Positions 21,664 through 33,887 of a DNA stretch of 64,000 nt are shown one piece after another (position 1 is the first letter of the stretch; each line of letters begins with the position of its first letter). The notes below the pieces were generated by a model. The model had not been told where the DNA came from. It made no database searches and saw only the letters and a list, made by a program, of their open reading frames with translations. The stretch lies in assembly GCA_947650285.1 (NCBI GenBank), contig CANTFL010000471.1, positions 1 through 64,000 of the forward strand, written 5' to 3'. The stretch comes from Hyaloperonospora brassicae. Lineage: Eukaryota > Oomycota > Peronosporomycetes > Peronosporales > Peronosporaceae. A program made the position numbers and the translations under genes.

Positions 21664-24329
21664 GATGGACAGCAGCGGGTGAGTGGGAACACGGCCTGTC
21701 GAGAGCGTCTGCAGCAACGGGAAGCGCGCGGAACGAGTGCTTCGCGACCAGTTGTCGTGGAATCGGAAGCGCGTTTGGAGACAGCGAGCGGACAGAGGGG
21801 ACGAGGGGTGGGGGCTCGTCGCGGCCGTCGATTGGTCAAAACACGTCTTCGGTCCATCGAAGCCGACCGGATACGGCTCGGGCGCATGCTGTTTGGTAGT
21901 CTCGCGCTGACGTCCGGCGACTACCGTCACGTCCCCCCAGACGGGGACGATGTCGATCAAAACTGCGGCAGTCGTTGTTGCACTCGCAGTCGTCACTACT
22001 CCTTTTCGCAGGTAAAGTCGCTACGTTCGCAGTCGCTGGCCGTGACAGGCACAGCCGTTGCAAGCGGTGCGAACCTAACGACAGGCGCCTGTTTCTGTGC
22101 GCTGCGATAAAAAAGCACGTGATGAGTGTCATCTATCAGTCAGTCAGTCGTGCCATCCGTCAGCCGTAAAGTGGACACCAACAGAGAACGACAGCTACTG
22201 CTACGGCTGCTACAGGTGTCGTTGTTGTCGTCGTGGGCACGTGGTCCCTGGAATAAGAAAAGCATTGGCTCGCAAGGACCTCCTCGCCCGTTGCGCGATA
22301 GGCACGCGGCGATTTGCCCAAAGTGTAGCTCGCGCTGGATGCAGCAGCGTTGAGCCCCGTGAGCCCGCAGCAGCTTCGAGTCGACAATCGTGTCTGAGAC
22401 ACCCACTGGCTCTGCTTGCTGAGGGGATGAAACGAGGGCTGGCGTGACCGCCCAGAGCTGGTGCGATTTGCCCGGCGCTGATGTGCGCGAGGGTCTGTCT
22501 GAGCCCGAGCCAGACGAGCACTCGTAGAGCCTCTTGTTTCCACAAGGGACGACCGACGTCAGCAATCCGATGGTTGGCGCCAGCTGTCGAAAAAGTGCAC
22601 GTTGCTCAAGCGAAGAGGGTGGGAGCGAGCGTGGTTGCGTCGACGCTCATCGTGCTGCATCTCGTGTGTCCAAAGCCCACTTACACGCCTAGGCGCGCGT
22701 CCTTTCAGCAGCAGCTGCATCAAGGACGTTCGGAGTGAGGTCATCGCCTGCTGGCTCGTGATAGAGATGAGGACGGACACGGAAAAAGCTTAGCCAGACC
22801 CACGAGACCTCGTTGCGCTAGTGTGCGCGGAAGGGGCAGGCGGTAGGCAGCATAGCCGCCGCCATCGACTGGAGCGTGCGTGATTGCGCAAACCGCAAGC
22901 GTCGAGACAGTTTCCTGGCTGCGCACGGGCCTTCCCGACGGTCGTGTTCTTGTCATGAGGAAGCAGGAAATGCACGAGCCGACAAGCTCCAAAGTGCTGC
23001 GATGTAATCATTGGCGTTGTGCGGTCGTGCCGCGCACTTTATGCCGCCATTCATGTGGCCAAACCGAGTGCGCGAGTGATGATGACTGTGGCAAAAGACC
23101 AGCCAAGCAGGCAATCCGTCAGTCAGTCGCTCGCTCGTTCCCCGGCATAATCAGTAGTAGTCCACCACCGCGTGCGTTCAACGACATTATCAACACACGC
23201 AACTGGACGCACGCGACATCCGAGTCGACGCACTTGAGCACGTTCGTCGGCGGGCACTGGGACGCCGCGTGCGCGACCGCCGCCGAGATGTCTCAGTGAC
23301 GTGCTTGCAAACAAAGAGACAAACGAATGGCGTACCGTCGATCCGGACGTTACGCAGGAACGACTTGCACACGACTCGATCCTTCCGCGTTCCTTTGCGC
23401 CCGCTCAGACCGCCTGCTTTCTCCTCCTCGACTACATGTTCTCAAATCCATTGCGTTGCGTGCAGTACCCTCGCGCGCGCGACCCCATCGCCGCTGCTCG
23501 CGGCCACATTGGCAGACCACAAGACCATCGCATTGAGCCGCGCGATACGAGTGACGCACCTGACTTTGGTGCGCAGGGCCTCGAGGAGAGGCGACAAGGA
23601 CAGCAGAAGCGTTCGAGGTCAGGCGTCTGTCTACTCGGAGGGCCTGTCACCCCGCGCGCGCCCTTCAATGAAGGCTGGAAGATGTGCTTGACACGACCGG
23701 CCTGTCTGCTGCCTGAGCCATTCCCTAGCCCACGTGTTGAGCCCACTACTAACATACACTTTGCAGTCGCCCGGGGAACTTCAAGCGCACTCGCTTTGCC
23801 GCAGCAAAAAGAGGTGTCGATCAGTTGGCACTGCGCAAACTGAGTTTGCTTTGACCGGTCGCTCGCAGCCACTGAGACGCCCGCGGCACCGACGCGCCCT
23901 CAACTCGGTGCGGACCCAGCCGCGCCCCGTTTCCACGTGTCTCTTTTCTGTCCAAATCCAACTGCTGGTCAGCACCGGCTGCCGCTCCGTACTGGGAGCG
24001 CTTAGGCTAGGGCTCGGGCCTAGACAAGCGCCCGGGCGGCCCTTTTCGTGCAACTCGCATCGCCAAGTGACAACCGCAGGCGCCACGACCGCCTCCTGCC
24101 TGCGGACGCTTAGTCTGCAATTTGCCTCCAAGATCGCAAGTCGCCAGTAATTCCGAGTCGCGCGCGCGCGGAAACGACTTGTGCCCCTCTCGAGCTTTTG
24201 CCACGCGCGACTGACTGACTGACTGACTCGCCCCTCGTCGGCTCCACGTCATCGTCATCTACACGTTGTCACGCACGCACGCACGCACGCTCTCCCTCTC
24301 CCCCTCGCTTCCGCGACGCAACGCGCGAC
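21664..24329. other. Long intergenic region, no supported gene
   Basis: About 2.7 kb between the divergently transcribed CSRNP-like and MYB genes. It is GC-rich with many overlapping open frames on both strands, none with a recognisable domain. TCAGTCAGTCAG-type and similar short repeats are scattered through it. It probably contains promoters and long 5' leaders. A non-coding RNA or an unrecognised intron-rich gene cannot be excluded. Confidence 0.45.
24209..24290. repeat. Two tetranucleotide microsatellites upstream of the MYB gene
   Basis: Five copies of GACT (24209-24228) and five copies of ACGC (24271-24290) lie 40-120 bases before the MYB start codon, probably within its promoter or leader. 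Confidence 0.9.
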
Positions 24330-25556
24330 ATGGCAGACTACTCGGCCCTCGCCTACAAGCGCCAGGCCAATGCCCCCAGCGCCGCGGCCGTCAACGACCG
24401 GTACCCCGCGCCGCCGATGCAGACGCTGCACGCGCCTCCGCCCCCACACGCCGTGCGGTTCCGAGAGCTCCCGCGCCTGCACGTCCCGCCCTTTGCGCTC
24501 ACGCAGCAGTCTGCGCCGGGCTGGAAGATGCCGCCAGAGCAGCAGCAGCCCGTGCCGCGCATGAGCGTGTCGCACCTGCTCGCGGGCAACTTGTGGGGCC
24601 GCTCGTCGTCGCCCCCGCAGCTGCAGACGCCATCCATGTTGACGCCGCCGTCGCTCGCCGTCGCGCCGGTGCCAGCGCCCGTCCTGCGTCGGCTGCCCAG
24701 TTTTGCCGACATTTTGGCCCGCACCAGTCTCTTGCACTTGATCGGGGGACGCTCCAGTGCGTCGACTGAAGCTCCTGCGCCGGTCGTTGACGCGCCAGTG
24801 GAGGAAGAAACACAGACGCGGACGCAGCAGGCCGAGCTCCTGGTGTACCACCCGCAAGAGCCGTCAACGGCCGTGTCCCAGGCGGTCGACGAGGGCCGCG
24901 CGGGGTTCCTGTCGTCTCATTCTTCTTCTGCTCCGTATATGGATACGCACGTGTCGGCGGACGCGATGAGCAACATGGGCGACGAGTTGCCACAGAGTCC
25001 AATGGGCGCAGCGTCGCCGGCGAGTCAGTCGAGCGAGTTTAACAAGCGGCGGGAGCGCTGGACAGAGGACGAGCACGCGCGGTTCATGGAGGGCTTGAAC
25101 CGGTACGGCCGCAAGTGGAAGAAGATCCAGACGTTTGTCCGCACCAAGACAGCGGTTCAAGTCCGCACGCATGCGTATGGCTACTTTGCCAAGCTCCTTC
25201 GCAACATGCCCGAGGACGACGCCATCTGGGAGCTTGCGGAGGAGATGAGTTCTTTACCTGGTGCAGTACTGAAGGGCCCTGGCAACGGCAAGCGCCGCAA
25301 CGAGCCCAAGACGGACGAGGCTGGCATGGAAGTGCTCCGCCGCTTCGTGTTTTCCAAGAAGAAGTTGGACGATAAGAAACAAGTGCTGGCGTCGAGTGAG
25401 CTGGCAAAGGACGACCGGGAGAATGTAGAGATGGCGGAGTCGACTCCTTGTAGCGCAAGTTCGCACACGTCGACGGGATTGTGGAGCTCGACGCAGCAGT
25501 GGAAAGCTGACGAGGCCGACGCGCTGCTGGAGATCAAGCGCCAGCGTCTGAAGTGA
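24330..25556 (+). CDS. MYB-like transcription factor, SHAQKYF class, 408 aa
   Basis: An intron-free frame. Residues 1-235 are proline-, alanine- and glutamine-rich and probably disordered. A single MYB repeat occupies about residues 238-290: [18 protein letters not shown], then [20 protein letters not shown] and [11 protein letters not shown]. The RTHAYGYF segment is the variant of the SHAQKYF signature of one-repeat MYB proteins, with the three core helix tryptophan/aromatic positions in place. The C-terminal third holds a basic segment ([11 protein letters not shown]) and a serine-rich stretch. It is expected to be a nuclear DNA-binding regulator. Targets cannot be inferred. Confidence 0.88.
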   Translation: MADYSALAYKRQANAPSAAAVNDRYPAPPMQTLHAPPPPHAVRFRELPRLHVPPFALTQQSAPGWKMPPEQQQPVPRMSVSHLLAGNLWGRSSSPPQLQTPSMLTPPSLAVAPVPAPVLRRLPSFADILARTSLLHLIGGRSSASTEAPAPVVDAPVEEETQTRTQQAELLVYHPQEPSTAVSQAVDEGRAGFLSSHSSSAPYMDTHVSADAMSNMGDELPQSPMGAASPASQSSEFNKRRERWTEDEHARFMEGLNRYGRKWKKIQTFVRTKTAVQVRTHAYGYFAKLLRNMPEDDAIWELAEEMSSLPGAVLKGPGNGKRRNEPKTDEAGMEVLRRFVFSKKKLDDKKQVLASSELAKDDRENVEMAESTPCSASSHTSTGLWSSTQQWKADEADALLEIKRQRLK

Positions 25557-27451
25557 GGCGCAGCACATTCACATTGTCAGACCCATGAGTAAACGCACCC
25601 ATTGTAGGCCACAGAATAGTACGAGACAAAGAGCACGGTAGTGTATGGAGCTTATACACTCAACAAACGCTATTTATCGAACCAAACGGTACTACTGGTG
25701 TGGTGTTTGTTGGGCGGCGGCCGCCTCAACGCACGACCACAGTTCCCTCTCATAGTGCAGCGTCTGACGCGGCTTTCGACGGCATCTCGAAGCGATCGGC
25801 AGTCGGCAGTCCATAGAGTCACAAGAGAGAGAGAGAGCACCAGTGTGCTGTGAGAAACATTTCAGCATACGGTGGCCGGCGCTCTCCAGCGATCGCACAT
25901 GGTCTTGTCGCTGGTCACCTCAGTATAGTCCCATACGTGTCGATGTCTCTTTTCGCTCCGACTTGTTGCAGCTTTGCCTGCAGGTAGTGACTGTCCCAGC
26001 GCTTGTCGCGCAGATCCTTTTTTTATTGCTGCGTCACTGCGAGACCGCTGGGAGCGACAGCCTATCCAGTGTTTCTCGCGACCAGATAGATTCGCTGACG
26101 CCACGGACGTCCCTCCCACTAGCGGTTTCTATGGAAGCATCTCGTCCTCTGACACAGCTCAACGTGTCCGACATGTGACATTCGCGATTCGAAAAAGAGT
26201 CTTTTGTCGATCACTGGAGCAATACGGACCCGACGAGAGAGAGGGAGACATTGGTCCAAGATCAGGACACCTCGAGTCGCCTTTTTCGCGGCGATGCTTT
26301 GCAGCAGCTGCTCTATGCCTCAATGTCGACACTGTTAATGGCAAGCAGTCGCTTTTACGGTTCCCATCTGAGCGGTCACCATCGGCAGCTGTTATGCCGC
26401 GTACGAATCGTCTCCTTGTGAAGGTTAGCAGAAACGGCACAAAGCGTCTGCGGTCTTAACTTTGGGATGGAACAGCGGGAAGTTCGGGACAGCTTTTTGT
26501 GGGCACCGGCGCAAAAATCGCACCGCGAAACGGGCCAGTAAAGTGGACTGGATGGGGCTTTCAGTGCACGCAGTCCAATGGATGGCGCGATAGATCTAGA
26601 AAAGACCGACTTGAAGAGCGTCGGTCAGTGAAGCAGTAAAGAGGACGACCCAAACTGTTTGCAACTTGTTTGCACCGGTATCGAGTCCGCGCTTTGTACG
26701 CGTGGTACCTTGTGTTCTACTCGTCTAGATGCACTCTTTTGACGTTAAAGAGTAGGAGATGAGCGAACATGCGAGTTACTCCCCTTGTAGCTTGAATGAG
26801 GTTGAAAGGAAGAACCCAAGAAGCGCTGACGATACAGAGAAATGAGTCGGGATAGGATATGATGTTTGGTTCAATTTCGCACATAGCGGAGCTACAACAG
26901 CTCCTTGCCAGAGGAAGGCTTTAGCTCAACGAGTTACTTTGTCCTTAGCAAGACCACGACTCAACGAGTCTACTTAGCCCTTGGAGCTGCTAGACCTAGT
27001 TCAAGGGATGTCTGCGATTCAGAGAATCACAAGCACATAGTGCTTAAGAGTAGATTCCTTAACAAGACTTCCAACTCTTGTGAACAAAGAAGCTTAGGAA
27101 GGGAAGGGCCCCAAAAAGATGACAATGCGAGCTAATGTTGATTGACTGTTTAATTTGAAGTCGAATCCTGCAAATATTTACTAAAATGTAGGGTTTCACC
27201 CTCTACTAGAGTAAACCCTAAAACGTCTCGTTGGTGGCTGTAACGACACTAATTGAAATGAGTGATGCACCACATGGTACACGTACCTGTGCCATGGATG
27301 TGCCACCACAGTGTACCACCGTGACACCGTATGTGATGAAACCGTGTGACACTGTATGTGATGAAAGGTCCAAGTCAAGTCAATGGCGCGACATTTGAGC
27401 GAGAAATGACGATGCCGGCCGAATCGTGTCGAAAATGCTACTTATTGTGAC
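25557..27451. other. Intergenic up to the Ty3 element, no supported gene
   Basis: MYB 3' flank, then a region with a 161-codon plus-strand frame (25974-26459) lacking any recognisable feature. A (GA)n run lies near 25825. From 27180 to 27370 there is a patch of short inverted and direct repeats (two copies of GTATGTGATGAAA) just before the LTR. I see no gene. Confidence 0.5.
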
Positions 27452-27843
27452 TGTAACGGGGCAGCCCGTTTCATGGAATTGTCACTTTAAGAAAAGTGAT
27501 AAAAAAGAATATTAAGTTGAATATTCTTTAAACAATATCACCGAAGCGGTGATATTGATCGGTCGACCAAAGAGTCTGTTCATTGGTTGATATCTTGATG
27601 ATATCAACCCACCAATCGCCGCAAGACGCGCGCAATGAGTGGTGACGAGACGTCACCATACACCCAGTTAGATTAGTATAATTAAGTTAAGTCAAACAGA
27701 GAGACAGTGGATAAAACACTTAATTATATTAATATAACAGTTCTGCTTTTACCCTACCTACGCTTCCTCGTTCGCCACGTGTACGTCTGTCGGGGAACCC
27801 GAAACCCTTGCGTTAAGTTCACGCAAGGGTGTGCCCCGTTACA
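27452..27843 (+). repeat. 5' LTR of the Ty3 element
   Basis: It begins TGTAACGGGGC and ends GCCCCGTTACA, an exact 11-bp inverted pair with TG...CA ends. Internal hairpins: 27482-27499 (7-bp stem), 27533-27557 (11-bp stem, 3-nt loop), 27585-27609 (10-bp stem) and 27805-27829 (9-bp stem). Confidence 0.95.
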
Positions 27844-27845
27844 CC

Positions 27846-27854
27846 TGGTAGCAC
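27846..27854 (+). other. Candidate primer-binding site
   Basis: TGGTAGCAC starts two bases after the 5' LTR. TGG pairs with the CCA end of a tRNA, and the following bases are near those of initiator-methionine primer sites in other Ty3 elements. The match is short and partly degraded. Confidence 0.45.
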
Positions 27855-27900
27855 TTTGTAGTCCTTCCAAGGACCACAGCATCCAACATGAACATGTTGG

Positions 27901-29022
27901 ATGACGAAGAAACCTTTCACGCCACGCGTGAAGGGTTTACCCCCTTTGAGTCACATCGAATGGAGTGCGGTAGAACGAATGAGTTCTACCGTAGGCGAGT
28001 TCGCCATTAGCGCCATGTTAGAGTCTCTAGACAGAGACCAACAACATGCCGCTATAGCCAAGTTCATACAACATGAACTTGTCGCCGAAAGGGAAAAAGT
28101 AGCCTTGCTTCACCAGCAAGACTATCAACAAGCCGAGCAGTTGAGATAACTCGGTGCTCAACAGACAGAGCTGTTGATACAGCAGCAATTCCATGCTGCT
28201 GTGGGCGGGACGGCACATGCGCGTCGTCCCGAGGTCATGAAGGTTGACATCTCCAAGTACAGTGGAGTCCCGGAGGACTCCCTGTTTCTGTGGTTTGTCG
28301 AACTCTACAGAGCCTTAAGGGATCGTCGCGTCGAAGATGAGCAAATAAAACTCACATTTGCTCAGACCCACTTGGCAGGGCGTGCCAAAACTTAGTCCCT
28401 GGGGCTCGAGAGTAGCGACCCACATGTGTTTATGTCGCTAGATGACTTCAAGTCCCGGCCCATACAAACGTTTGAGCCGCCACGGGCTGAGTTCAGATCT
28501 CGTTCTGATATCCTGAAACTCAAGCAGGGTAAGCGTGATGTACACGCTTACGCTCAACATATACGACTCCTCGCGAGTAGTATAACTGCTAAACCTGTAC
28601 ATGAACACAAGTTGATTATGGTGTTCTTGCAAGGGCTCCCAGAAGGGCCCGTCAGGAGCCACCTGTTCCGCCTTGAGCTAAATACGCTGGAAGAAGCGAT
28701 ATCGGCCGCGGAACAGGAATACTTTAGCACGAAACAGGCTCATGCTAGCTCAAACTCTTATCGTCCACCAAGACGACAAGAGATCGTAGGTCCAGAACCA
28801 ATGGACCTCTGCTATGTTGAGAGCGAGAGACCTCGCTCTTCAAACAACAAGCGATTGCAGAGGTGCAATCGCTGTCAGAAGTTAGGGCACTACGCATACG
28901 AGTGTAGTGCTCCACGCCCAGTACCAAACAGTACCGAGCGAAATGGACGACCATTTGCCAGGAAGGGCAATGGGCGTGGGTCCAGCGCTGTTGCGAATCC
29001 ACAACAGCGAGACGGACCCTAA
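27901..29022 (+). pseudogene. Ty3 gag, two in-frame stops
   Basis: One frame runs through the capsid-type region and ends with a zinc knuckle CNRCQKLGHYAYEC (CX2CX4HX4C) near residue 320, so this is the nucleocapsid part of gag. It is broken by a TAA at 28147 and a TAG at 28393. Both could be C-to-T changes of glutamine codons. The first ATG is at 27901, 57 bases after the LTR. Confidence 0.88.
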
Positions 29023-29093
29023 AAAAATGGTCGGGTTCAGTAGGAGCGGAGCGCCCTACTGATCCAGCAACCTCAAGAGAATTTGCAAATCCC

Positions 29094-29481
29094 TTGACGA
29101 AAGTTGCTCCAGATACACAATCATTGTGTGTCTCTGCACCTGGTGATGACGTTTCGCTCATCACCTTGAAGTTGGAAGCGACAAATGATTTGTCGCTTCG
29201 TGCCCTAGTAGACTGTGGGGCGTCAAACAACTTTGTTCGTCGCCAGTCACTAGAGGGTCCTAGGCTCAAGTTTGTTGAGCGCGACATTCACTTCAACGAG
29301 GATGACGGTGCGCCTTGCAACAGGCGCATCTATTACCGTTGAGAAACGTGTACTCGGAATCCACTACACGTTAGAGAGCGAACAGTACGATGATGACTTC
29401 ATCGTACTGGATCTGGATGACAAATTTGATGTCATCCTGGGATTACCTTGGCTCAGAAAGTACGAGCCAAGGGTGAGCTGA
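29094..29481 (+). pseudogene. Ty3 aspartic protease, frameshifted
   Basis: The active-site segment ALVDCGASNNFV lies near 29205-29240. The cysteine after the aspartate is a known variant of the D-S/T-G triad in some Ty3 lineages. The second half (DDKFDVILGLPWLRKYEP) is in another frame after a shift at about 29300-29330, and a TGA at 29479 ends it where the family usually continues. Confidence 0.8.
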
Positions 29482-29783
29482 CAGCATCGATCCGTGAAGA
29501 TGCCTGTTACTTGTTCATTAGAAGGTCATCTGATGAACATCTTGGAGCTTCCACAAGCGTGTGGATATTCTGCTAGTGAGTGCGATGGCCTCACTTGCGG
29601 TACGGTCGTTTTTAGCACGACTGCACAAGATCACAGTGTAGTTGATCACTACACTGTGGAGCAAGCTCCCGGCGGCTGTATAGAAGTACAGGCTGCGCCG
29701 AAGGTCCACCACTCGAATAAGTCGAGTGGACCGGGACATGGATGCATGCCTAGCGGGCAGCATCTTAGACAGAAAGAAACCTG

Positions 29784-31200
29784 TTGCCTCCAAATGGACA
29801 ACATGGACATCCTAGGTCGACTGGAGAGTCGACCGTAGAGGATCGGTCCCTGACTGTGGTTGCACAGCCACAGTCAGAAGACGTCGAGGGAATAAGTCCC
29901 CACGTACTTGAGGAAGGAATTCCTCAAGAGTCGCTTGCTGAAGGATTAGGCCCTCAGCAACCTGTGGAACGAAGTTCCCAGGAAGTAACCGAGACGTTGA
30001 ACGTCTTGGTTAATGACGGATCAAGTGTAGGCGCTTATACACTTGATCTGATTGTGCCTCCAAAGTTAACTTCGGAGATAACTCAGTTGCCAACGCTAGA
30101 ACCGAAGCGGTTCTTGCGTGATCTGCGTAGTGGCAAAGTCAAGCAGATCTGCATACTCGTCACAGAGGATGAGTATGTGGCCGATATTCGATCGGCGACA
30201 GTATTTGCTGAGAACGAACGGGTTCTCAGCAGCTCATCGATGGACGAAAGTGTCCTCGATGAGAAGACTCGGATTGAGCGATACACGTCTCAATCCTGGG
30301 AGTCACTTCAGGTAAATCCTTTGTACAAGGATTTGATCGAATTCAAGGATGTATTCCCTGCATCCGTGCCTTGCGAGTTGCCTAAGGACAAAGGCACTCG
30401 ACACGAGATCGAGCTCAAACCGGGCTCGAAATACTGTGTCATGAAGCAGTGGCCACTGCCTCGTGAACAAGTGACTAGCGATCGACAACTTCTTTGCCGA
30501 TCGCTTAGCAGCGGACCATGTGAGGGAATCAACATCCCCTCACAGCTCTCCGACCTTCTGTGTGCGAAAGGCCACAGGAGGGTGGCGGATAGTGCACGCA
30601 TTCAACAAGTTGAATGCTGCAACGGTACCGGCTCAGACGCCGATACCGAGGAAGGACGTAATCATAGATGGTATGTCAAAGAGTACCATCTTTTCGTCCA
30701 TGGATCTGATGGATGGATTCTATCAGATCCTCATGCGTGAACGGGACATCCCGTTCACGGCAGTGAGTATTCCCAGCGTTATGCTGTGGGAGTGGCTAGT
30801 TATGCCACAGGGGCTGAGCAATGCCCCTGCAACATTCAACAGATGTGTCACAAATCTGTTGAGACCGGTGCGAGACTTCGCACCGAGTAACTTCGACGAT
30901 GTGTTCGTCCATAGCCGGGCTATGGACGGAAAGACGGACGTTGAAGTTCACAGAACTCACGTTCGTCAAGTCCTTCAACTTATGCGCAAGCATAAGTTGT
31001 ATGCCAACCTCAAGAAGTGTATATTCGCGGCTAGCGAAATACCACTCTTTGGGTGCATCGTGGGCAAACACGGCGTACGCCCCGATCCCGAAAGGATCAA
31101 GGCTATCACCGACTGGCCAGTGCCAGTCGATGTCAAAGGACTTCAGAAGCTCCTTGGACTAGCGGCGTACTTCCATAAGTACTCTCGCAACTACGCCTAA
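29784..31200 (+). pseudogene. Ty3 reverse transcriptase, frameshifted
   Basis: The linker and the start of RT (DLIEFKDVFPASVPCELP) are in one frame to about 30470. The rest (30520-31200) is one frame on: RKATGGWRIVHAFNKLN, SMDLMDGFYQI, FTAVSIPSVMLWEWLVMPQG, NFDDVFVHS and KLYANLKKCIF. The catalytic aspartates are present (DLMDG, and DD in NFDD), but the first residue of the YxDD box is N instead of Y/F. A TAA at 31198 separates it from RNase H. Confidence 0.93.
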
Positions 31201-31642
31201 ATGACGGTACATCTTTCTTGTTTACTCAAGAAAAATGTCAACTGGTTATGGAACGCTGAGTTTCAGCGTTCCTTCGAAGGTATCAAGCAAACCTTGATGC
31301 AATCGCCGATCTTGGCGATTGCAGATCAGGACAGACCATCTCACGTGGTCTGTGACGCCAGCGATTTTGCAATCGGCTGTGCGTTAATGCAGTTCGACGC
31401 AGATGGCGCGGAGCGCGTCATCTGTTATCAGTCGCGTCAGCTGCAAGCAGCTGAGCGCAATTACCCAGTGCATGACAAGGAACATCCTTGCCATGAAGTA
31501 CGCACTGGCTAAGTTTCGCGTCTATCTCTTGGGAGATAGACCGTTTATCGTCTATACGGACCATGCGTCATTACGCACGGCCGTAAACAGCCCACGCCTC
31601 TCGCAAAGGATGGCGAGGTGGCTGTCTTTCTTCGCGGAGTAA
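31201..31642 (+). pseudogene. Ty3 RNase H, frameshifted
   Basis: SHVVCDASDFAIGCALMQFD carries the first catalytic aspartate. After a frameshift near 31480 the reading continues with FIVYTDHASLRTAVNSP, typical of Ty3 RNase H. A stop at 31640 interrupts before a conserved YKPGR-type end. Confidence 0.88.
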
Positions 31643-31835
31643 AACTTCTCCGTGGAGTATAAACCAGGACGACTAAACTGTCGTCGTTGATGCGCTCTCG
31701 CGCCGGCCCGATTTCGAGCCGGACGCCCAATCCAACAGTGAGGATAAGCCCACTGTTGCGACACTGTCAGTCAGTGTCCCGTCGTAAAGTTTACTTGACG
31801 ACGTACGAAAAGCATACGCAGAATATAAGGATCTT

Positions 31836-33887
31836 ATGCGATTGATGGATCATCTGGTGGATCCATCCAGTCAATCATTGAAGGATTTACCGGCTTTATA
31901 CCGATCCTCTTCGGATCGGTACACAACGCGTAACGTGCTGTTATATTATACAGCCGTTGAAGGCGACACGCCTCGTGTCGTCGTCCCCACTCATAATGAT
32001 TTGCGTTTACGCATCATGCATGAGTGCCACGATGCCCCGAAAGGCGGACATCGTGGAAGAGAAAAGACTTACCTCACGGTAAGTCGTGGCTTTTACTGGC
32101 CACACCAGTAAAAGTTTGTCCGCGAGTACATACGTGCTTGCGAGGTTTGTCAACGGGTGAAGCCTATTCCTTCATCCCGTGCACCATTGCAGCTTCTACC
32201 GGTACCGACAGAGTGCTGGCAGTCCGTTTTAATGGACTTCGTCTTCGGTTTTCCCGAAGACGCTCACAAGAATAATGGTATTCTTGTGTTCCGTGATCAA
32301 TTCAGCAAGATGGTCCATCTTGCTGCAGTCCCTGAGTCGATCAAGGCTCAAGGTTGTGCTCGTGTCTTTCTCGACACGGTCTTTAGACTCCACGGGTTAC
32401 CCCGTGAACTCGTATCCGACCGTGAACCTCGGTTCACGGCGGCATTTTGGCAAACCGTGTTCCGCACATTGGGAACACGATTGAAGATGTCTACTTCTGA
32501 CCATCCCGAAACAGATGGTCAGACGGAACGTGCGAACCGTGTCCTCGAAGAGATCCTTCGAGGATATGTCCACTCGTTTCCGAGTTGGAGCGAATTCCTA
32601 CCCATGGTGGAATTCGCCATCAATAATTCGGTGCATGCTGCCACACAGCACACACCGTTTTACGTGAATGGCCTACGCCATCCACGTGTGCCCACCCTTC
32701 TAGAGTGTGACTCTTGGATAAGGGGGAGGGACTCGCTCGAGCAAAACCGTTTTGGCTCTTGCTCATCACGTGTCGACGCTAACGTCGTCACGTATGATGC
32801 TGATGTCGATCAGGTCGACATCGATGAAGAAAATCACCTCAATAATAGCGGCAACGCTATTATTGACTCGGATGATGATGACGATGCTGGTATATTCAGT
32901 ATCGTCAACGATTATTCCTGCGAGGAAGAAGACAACCTTGCTGAAGAAGAGAAGAACCTCTTAGCAGTGCGCACGAAGCGCACTGAAAGAAAAAACAAAG
33001 AGTCAGCAGATAACTTCCTGCTGACTCGAGAAGCGGTAGTCCGTTTCGTTCAGGACGCCATCGCAAATGCGGTGGACCGCCAGAAACGGAACGCAGACAA
33101 GAATGGAAGAGCAAATGTTCTATCATTTAAAATTAATGACCTAGTACTACTGTCTACGGTAAACCTACCTGGACATGCAGTCACTAGTGTCGGCAGTAGT
33201 AAACTACTGCCGAAGTACATTGGGCCATTTCGAGTGTTGCATCGCAAGGGCAATGCATACACGATCGAATTGCCACGTAGGATGCGCACGCATCCTAAGT
33301 TTTACGTGAGGCGACTCAGGCCGTACTGTCGGTACGAGCCTTCTTCTTCCGATGGAGATAGCCCCCACGTTCAAGAACATCCATCAAGTGCTTGCGTTCG
33401 CGCTCCAGACGATCCTTCTGGTCGCGCAGATATGATACCTTGGAACTCAACCGAGATATCTCCCCGCGAGCTGTCGCCAGCTCGCCGAATAGGGAGCGGA
33501 CATCCCGCTCGACCTGAAGCTGCGCTGTGGCGTAATCGGCGCGGTCTCTCGCCCGATCAGCCTCGCGATCCTTGCGGTTCGTCCGCACGGTATCAGTCAA
33601 AGCGTAGCGCCGGTCGCGCTCGTGCTTCAAGTCATCGCGCAATTCATCGATTGCGCGATCCATCTCGTAAGGGTCGAGATGGTGAACCGAATCATCTGGA
33701 GGAGGTCTTTCCTCCTCCACCACATCCTTTGGTGGATGCTCACGGTGGTCAATGTTTTCTAGTGGAGCGTATCTTGAATCACCGTGACGATTTCAGGATC
33801 AAGGACGAGCTACCTCGTCCAGTGGCGGGGGTATCCACCCTCTTGGAACAGCTAAGAGCCCCGCTCTCAGCTGTTGATGGATGTTGA
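31836..33887 (+). pseudogene. Ty3 integrase with GPY/F module and broken chromodomain
   Basis: An HHCC zinc-binding N-terminus (HECHDAPKGGHRG, then CEVCQ after a TAA at 32109) is followed by the DDE core: aspartate in LMDFVFGFP, aspartate in LVSDREPRFTAAFW and glutamate in the helix after HPETDGQTERANRVLEE. A linker of about 130 residues with an acidic run (DDDDD near 32875) comes next, then a GPY/F-type module (YIGPFRVLHRKGNAYTIELP). Near the end FLVERILNHRD opens a chromodomain whose remainder (YLVQWRGYPPSWN) is only readable in another frame at about 33810-33850 and is then stopped. This marks the element as a chromovirus, a group that targets heterochromatin. Confidence 0.93.

Noticed and set aside
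21664..21996. Upstream extension of the CSRNP-like first exon
   Set aside because: The frame is open to an earlier ATG, but the peptide is low in coding character. The ATG at 21663 starts the part that reads as protein.
23269..23872. Long frames on both strands upstream of the MYB gene
   Set aside because: GC-rich composition keeps several frames open at once. None has a domain and none is clearly preferred.
27185..27240. AAACCCTAAA next to GGGTTTCACCC, possible interstitial telomere
   Set aside because: Only one heptamer copy is present, so no telomeric array can be claimed.
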